A stretch of DNA of 7,904 nucleotides from CAZOWW01 sp964583765 (GTDB taxonomy: Bacteria; Actinomycetota; Actinomycetes; Actinomycetales; Kineosporiaceae): contig CAZOWW010000189.1 of NCBI GenBank assembly GCA_964583765.1, positions 1 to 7,904 of the forward strand. The letters are read 5' to 3'. Both the position numbers and the translations under genes were made by a program. Numbering within the stretch: the first letter of the stretch is position 1; the number at the start of each line of letters is the position of its first letter. The notes beneath the pieces were generated by a model. That model had not been told where the DNA came from. It did not search any database and saw only the letters and a program-made list of their open reading frames with translations. Below are positions 5,283 through 7,904 of this stretch, piece by piece.

Positions 5283-6632
5283 CTAGCGGAGTTCCCCGGG
5301 ATCGCCCTGACGGGAGGTCACCGCGTCGGGCGCGAGCTCCAGGCGCACCTGCTCGACCCGCCGTCCGCGCATCTGCGTGACCGTGAAGCGCACCGGGCCC
5401 AACCGGGGGTCCGGATGCACCGCGGATTCACCCACCTCGGGGATCTTCCCCAGCTGGCGCAGCAACCAACCGGCCGCGGTGTCGTACGGGCCGTCCGGCA
5501 GGACCACCCCGGTGGCCTCGGCGAACTCCTCCACCCGGAGCTGGGCCTCGACCGGGTCCGTGGGAAGCGTCGGCGCCGTGTTCGCCCCGTCGGGCCGCTC
5601 GGTCGAGGCGCCGGGCACGTCGAACTCGTCGGTGATGTCGCCGATCAGCTCCTCGATCAGGTCCTCGAGGGTGACGATCCCGGCGGTGCCGCCGTACTCG
5701 TCGAGCACGACGGCCAGGTGCTCCCCGGCCCGGCGCATCTCGGCCAGGGCGGGCAGGGCCCGCCTGCTGTCCGGCAGGCGCATGATCGGGCGGGACAGCT
5801 CGCGCAGACTCGTGTCCGGGGCGTCCCTCGCCAGGAGCAGCTCGCGCAGGTGGACGAACCCGACCACGTCGTCGAGGCCGCCCTCCACGACGGGGTACCG
5901 CGAGAAGGGTTGCCCGGCCACCGCGGCCACGGCCTCGGCCAGGTTGAGGTCCAGGCGGAGGGCGCTCACGTCGACCCGCGGGATCATGATCTCCCTGATC
6001 GGCCGGTCACCGGCGTCGAGCACGTCGCCGATGAGCCGGCGCTCGTCCAGGGTGAGGTCCTCGTTCTGGGCCACCATCTCCCGTAGTTCCTGCTCGCCGA
6101 TCGCGTCCCGCCCCTGGGTCGGGTCCCCGCCGACGAGGCGGACGACCAGGTTGCTGCTGACCCCGAGCAGCCAGATGACCGGACGCACGGTCTTGGCGAG
6201 GCGCTCCAGCACGGGTGCGGTGGCGAGGGCGACCCCCTCGGTGTGCTGCAGCCCGATGCGCTTGGGGGCGAGTTCGCCGAGGACGAGTGACACGTACGCG
6301 ACCAGGATGGTGTCCGTGACCAGGGCCAGGGTGTCACTGAGCCCCACGGAGAGCCCGGCGTCCTGGAACGCGCGGCTGATCGGCCGTGACAGGGTGACGG
6401 CCCCGACCGCCGAGGAGAAGAACCCGGCGAGGGTCACCCCGATCTGTCCGGAGGACAGCAGGCGCGTCGGGTCCCGCAGGAGACGGACGACGGCCCGCCC
6501 GCGGCGCCCCTGGCCGGCCATCCGGCCCACCTGGCCCGGACGCAGGGAGACCAGGGCGATCTCGGCGGCCGCGAAGAACCCCCCGACCACGATGAATCCC
6601 ACGACCAGCGCGATCTCGGCCCACATCGGCAT
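5283..6632 (-). CDS. CNNM/CorC (TlyC-like) transmembrane protein with CBS pair
   Basis: This 449-aa membrane protein belongs to the CNNM/CorC family, once annotated as hemolysin, whose studied members export Mg2+ or related divalent cations. From the ATG at 6632, the DUF21/CNNM transmembrane domain covers about 1-195, with GGFFAAAEIAL (17-27), SSGQIGVTL (60-68) and LGELAPKR (118-125), the latter two near ion-path regions of the family. A CBS pair follows at about 213-335, with MIPRVDV (216-222) in the first CBS and DEYGGTAGIVTLEDL (311-325) in the second. A CorC_HlyC domain ends the protein at about 360-435. The start is uncertain: GGTGAGG sits 9 nt before 6632, but the GTG at 6647 and ATGs at 6641 and 6626 are alternatives. 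Many actinobacteria carry two such genes in tandem; here only one is present in the window. xthA follows 9 bp downstream. Confidence 0.92.
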   Translation of the reverse strand: MPMWAEIALVVGFIVVGGFFAAAEIALVSLRPGQVGRMAGQGRRGRAVVRLLRDPTRLLSSGQIGVTLAGFFSSAVGAVTLSRPISRAFQDAGLSVGLSDTLALVTDTILVAYVSLVLGELAPKRIGLQHTEGVALATAPVLERLAKTVRPVIWLLGVSSNLVVRLVGGDPTQGRDAIGEQELREMVAQNEDLTLDERRLIGDVLDAGDRPIREIMIPRVDVSALRLDLNLAEAVAAVAGQPFSRYPVVEGGLDDVVGFVHLRELLLARDAPDTSLRELSRPIMRLPDSRRALPALAEMRRAGEHLAVVLDEYGGTAGIVTLEDLIEELIGDITDEFDVPGASTERPDGANTAPTLPTDPVEAQLRVEEFAEATGVVLPDGPYDTAAGWLLRQLGKIPEVGESAVHPDPRLGPVRFTVTQMRGRRVEQVRLELAPDAVTSRQGDPGELR

Positions 6633-6641
6633 GTCCACCAT

Positions 6642-6648
6642 CCTCACC
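6642..6648 (-). promoter_or_regulatory. Shine-Dalgarno GGTGAGG for the CNNM gene
   Basis: On the minus strand GGTGAGG precedes the ATG at 6632 by 9 nt, and is too close to the ATG at 6641 (0 nt) to serve it. This favours 6632, without excluding 6626. Confidence 0.45.
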
Positions 6649-6662
6649 GCCCGGCCCGGGCG
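6648..6662. other. Perfect hairpin next to the CNNM ribosome binding site
   Basis: CGCCCG (6648-6653) and CGGGCG (6657-6662) are exact inverted repeats around a 3-nt loop. In the CNNM transcript the stem would abut the Shine-Dalgarno, where it could limit ribosome access; chance in very GC-rich DNA is the alternative. Confidence 0.35.
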
Positions 6663-6849
6663 ACCGCCCGGCGGGGGACTCGCTGGCCGGTGCGGGCGTG
6701 CCGTCGACCTCGCAGGTCGGTGGCGTGGGCCGATTATCCCGAGGAGTGTCCCGCCACGAGCGGCATCTCCCAGGCGTGGCGTCCTCCGACCCGCGTGGGC
6801 AGGGTCCCGCGGTGGCAGAGTCCCTCGTCCGCAGGGTCCTCGGCCGGAC
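6663..6849. other. Divergent intergenic region between the CNNM and SDR genes
   Basis: Both genes point away from this stretch, so it should hold both promoters. For the CNNM gene a minus-strand GATAAT (6738-6733) matches five of six -10 positions and sits about 100 bp upstream of the start, but I find no convincing -35 at 17-18 bp. The SDR promoter candidate lies immediately to the right. A frame open through this region toward the SDR has no ribosome binding site and an Arg/Pro-rich translation, so I do not count it as coding. Confidence 0.5.
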
Positions 6850-6878
6850 TTGCCCCGGAGGTCCGGATCCGGTACTTA
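6850..6878 (+). promoter_or_regulatory. Candidate leaderless promoter of the SDR gene
   Basis: TTGCCC at 6850-6855 (four of six matches to TTGACA), a 17-bp spacer, and TACTTA at 6873-6878 (TAnnnT-like but ending in A) are followed after six bases by the ATG at 6885. Transcription starting at that A would give an mRNA without a leader, common in actinobacteria. The nearest GGAGG (6857-6861) is 23 nt from the ATG, too far to act as a Shine-Dalgarno. Confidence 0.45.
6863..6872. promoter_or_regulatory. 10-bp palindrome CCGGATCCGG in the promoter spacer
   Basis: This perfect palindrome lies between the proposed -35 and -10 of the SDR promoter and touches the -10. A protein bound there would block RNA polymerase. 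The binding protein is unknown and chance cannot be ruled out. Confidence 0.3.
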
Positions 6879-6884
6879 CACCGT

Positions 6885-7661
6885 ATGGGGACAGCTCTCG
6901 TCACAGGTGCCACCTCGGGGATCGGCAACGCCTTCGCCCGCAGGCTGGCCGCGGACGGCCACCAGCTCGTGCTCGTCGCACGGGACGTGCCGCGGTTGGA
7001 GCAGGTGGCCGCCACCCTGCAGGCGGCCCACGGGGTGCGGGTGGAGGTGATCGGTGCCGATCTGGCCGACGCGGACGCGGTGCGGCGGGTGGCGGCACGG
7101 CTGGCGGACCCGGAGCGACCGGTGGACCTGCTCGTGAACAACGCGGGTTTCGGCCTGAGCGGCTCGCTGCTGGAGACCTCGGTGGAGGACGAGCTGCAGG
7201 CGCTCGACGTGATGTGCCGGGCGGTGCTGGTGCTGACCAGGGCGGCGCTGCCGGGGATGCTCGCGCGCCGGCGTGGCGCCGTGATCACGGTCTCCTCGGT
7301 CGCGGGTTTCCTCCCGGGGCGGACCTACTCGGCGGTGAAGGGGTGGGCGACCCTCTTCATGCAGGCGGTGGCGGCGCAGGTGCGGGGGAGCGGGGTACAT
7401 GCCGTGGCCCTGTGCCCGGGGTACGTGCGGACCGAGTTCCACCGCCGGGCACGGCTGGAGATGGGCCGGGTCCCCTCCTGGCTGTGGCTGGACGCGGATC
7501 GGGTGGTCGCCGAGTGCCTGGCCGATCTCGCGCGAGGGCGCGTGGTGAGCGTCCCGAGCCGGCGGTACAAGGTCGCGGTCGCGGTGGCGCGGCGAGTGCC
7601 GTTGCGGGCGCTCTCCCGCGGAGTGGGGCCGGTGCGGGGCGGCCACGACACGGAGGGGTGA
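6885..7661 (+). CDS. Short-chain dehydrogenase/reductase (SDR)
   Basis: This 258-aa Rossmann-fold enzyme is a classical SDR, an NAD(P)-dependent oxidoreductase of unknown substrate, probably cytosolic. It shows the cofactor loop TGATSGIG (7-14), VAR at 31-33 (Arg33 after the second strand suggests NADP), ADL (58-60, adenine ring), NNAG (85-88), SSVAG (137-141), catalytic YSAVK (Tyr148, Lys152) and LCPGYVRTEFH (176-186), where PGxxxTE binds the nicotinamide side. The spacing from the SSVAG serines to Tyr148 (10-11 residues) is shorter than the usual 13, as in the group of actinobacterial SDRs with FLPGRTYSA-like loops. The Arg-rich C-terminus (about 226-252) follows the fold. The ATG at 6885 is chosen because the Rossmann strand begins at once (MGTALVTGA); an upstream in-frame start at 6690 would add 65 Arg/Pro-rich residues unlike the family. 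Confidence 0.9.
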   Translation: MGTALVTGATSGIGNAFARRLAADGHQLVLVARDVPRLEQVAATLQAAHGVRVEVIGADLADADAVRRVAARLADPERPVDLLVNNAGFGLSGSLLETSVEDELQALDVMCRAVLVLTRAALPGMLARRRGAVITVSSVAGFLPGRTYSAVKGWATLFMQAVAAQVRGSGVHAVALCPGYVRTEFHRRARLEMGRVPSWLWLDADRVVAECLADLARGRVVSVPSRRYKVAVAVARRVPLRALSRGVGPVRGGHDTEG

Positions 7662-7748
7662 GCCGTTCGGGGGGTGGTGCTGCTCCGGCCTGCGGTGAGC
7701 GCCGACGCGCGGTGCGCAGTCGGGTGAGTGGGGCCGGGTGGTTCGGGG

Positions 7749-7766
7749 CGGTTGGCGCGGTTGGCG
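7749..7766 (+). repeat. Tandem duplication of CGGTTGGCG
   Basis: The 9-bp unit CGGTTGGCG occurs twice back to back in non-coding sequence after the SDR gene. It probably arose by replication slippage; no function is apparent. Confidence 0.6.
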
Positions 7767-7853
7767 AGTGACCACGGGGTGCGCTGTTGGGGTGAGGGCG
7801 CTACGGCAGGAGTGGCATGCTTACTCAGCGCTGTCCTGTGAACACTCTATGAG

Positions 7854-7904
7854 ATGACGATGGTGGGGTCCCCGATGCCACGGAGTCCTCATGATGCGTC
7901 GTCG
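7854..7904 (+). CDS. Possible start of a next gene, cut by the window edge
   Basis: From the ATG at 7854 a frame stays open for 17 codons to the edge (MTMVGSPMPRSPHDASS), with a second in-frame ATG at 7875. The preceding drop in GC fits a promoter, but there is no good Shine-Dalgarno and 17 codons are too few to judge. I do not recognise the peptide. Confidence 0.15.
   Translation, partial: MTMVGSPMPRSPHDASS

Larger units (their letters stand above)
7662..7904. other. Intergenic region after the SDR gene, no supported gene
   Basis: No coding sequence is supported here. The left half is very GC-rich and G-biased, with a 9-bp tandem duplication at 7749-7766. From about 7811 to 7860 GC falls to about 50%, which suggests a promoter region or a boundary with other DNA. 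TGTCCTGTGAACA at 7831-7843 is an imperfect inverted repeat (one mismatch in five-base arms). Confidence 0.6.

Noticed and set aside
6690..6884. A 65-residue N-terminal extension of the SDR.
   Set aside because: The classical SDR fold begins right at the ATG at 6885, and the extension is Arg/Pro-rich without a ribosome site.
4431..7050. Two frames of more than 550 codons on the plus strand (4431-6086 and 5377-7050).
   Set aside because: They run antisense to xthA and the CNNM gene, both with full family motifs; the translations are low in complexity and match nothing I recognise.

Overview
The window is a very GC-rich stretch (most codons end in G or C) with actinobacterial gene content: a ClpB-type disaggregase, a polytopic GGDEF-EAL protein, a single CNNM/CorC protein, exonuclease III, and an SDR carrying the TEFH-type substrate loop common in actinobacteria. 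It most resembles chromosomal DNA of a high-GC actinobacterium; I cannot name the genus.

Layout. Bases 1-1145 (+) hold the 3' part of clpB, which enters from the left edge through a 30-bp in-frame tandem repeat placed just before the second ATPase module. A 315-bp gap with a palindrome and hairpins follows. Next comes a membrane-anchored bifunctional c-di-GMP enzyme (1461-3728, +). It converges, 22 bp apart, with a GNAT acetyltransferase gene (3751-4332, -). Further right, also on the minus strand, exonuclease III (4485-5273) lies directly downstream of a CNNM/CorC (TlyC-like) membrane protein gene (5283-6632), 9 bp apart, as a probable two-gene operon. A 252-bp divergent intergenic region separates that operon from an SDR oxidoreductase (6885-7661, +), which may be transcribed as a leaderless mRNA. 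The last 243 bp hold no gene I can support; GC falls to about 50% near 7811-7860, and a possible next start codon lies at 7854.

How the genes relate. These look mostly like independent housekeeping or signalling genes: protein disaggregation, c-di-GMP turnover, acetylation, AP-site repair, divalent-cation transport and a reductase. I see no phage, CRISPR, toxin-antitoxin or defence island. The feature most worth a second look is the decapeptide-coding minisatellite inside clpB. Lesser points are the missing RxxD inhibitory site in the GGDEF domain, an 11-bp-periodic direct repeat upstream of the GNAT gene, and a palindrome lying between the -35 and -10 of the proposed SDR promoter.
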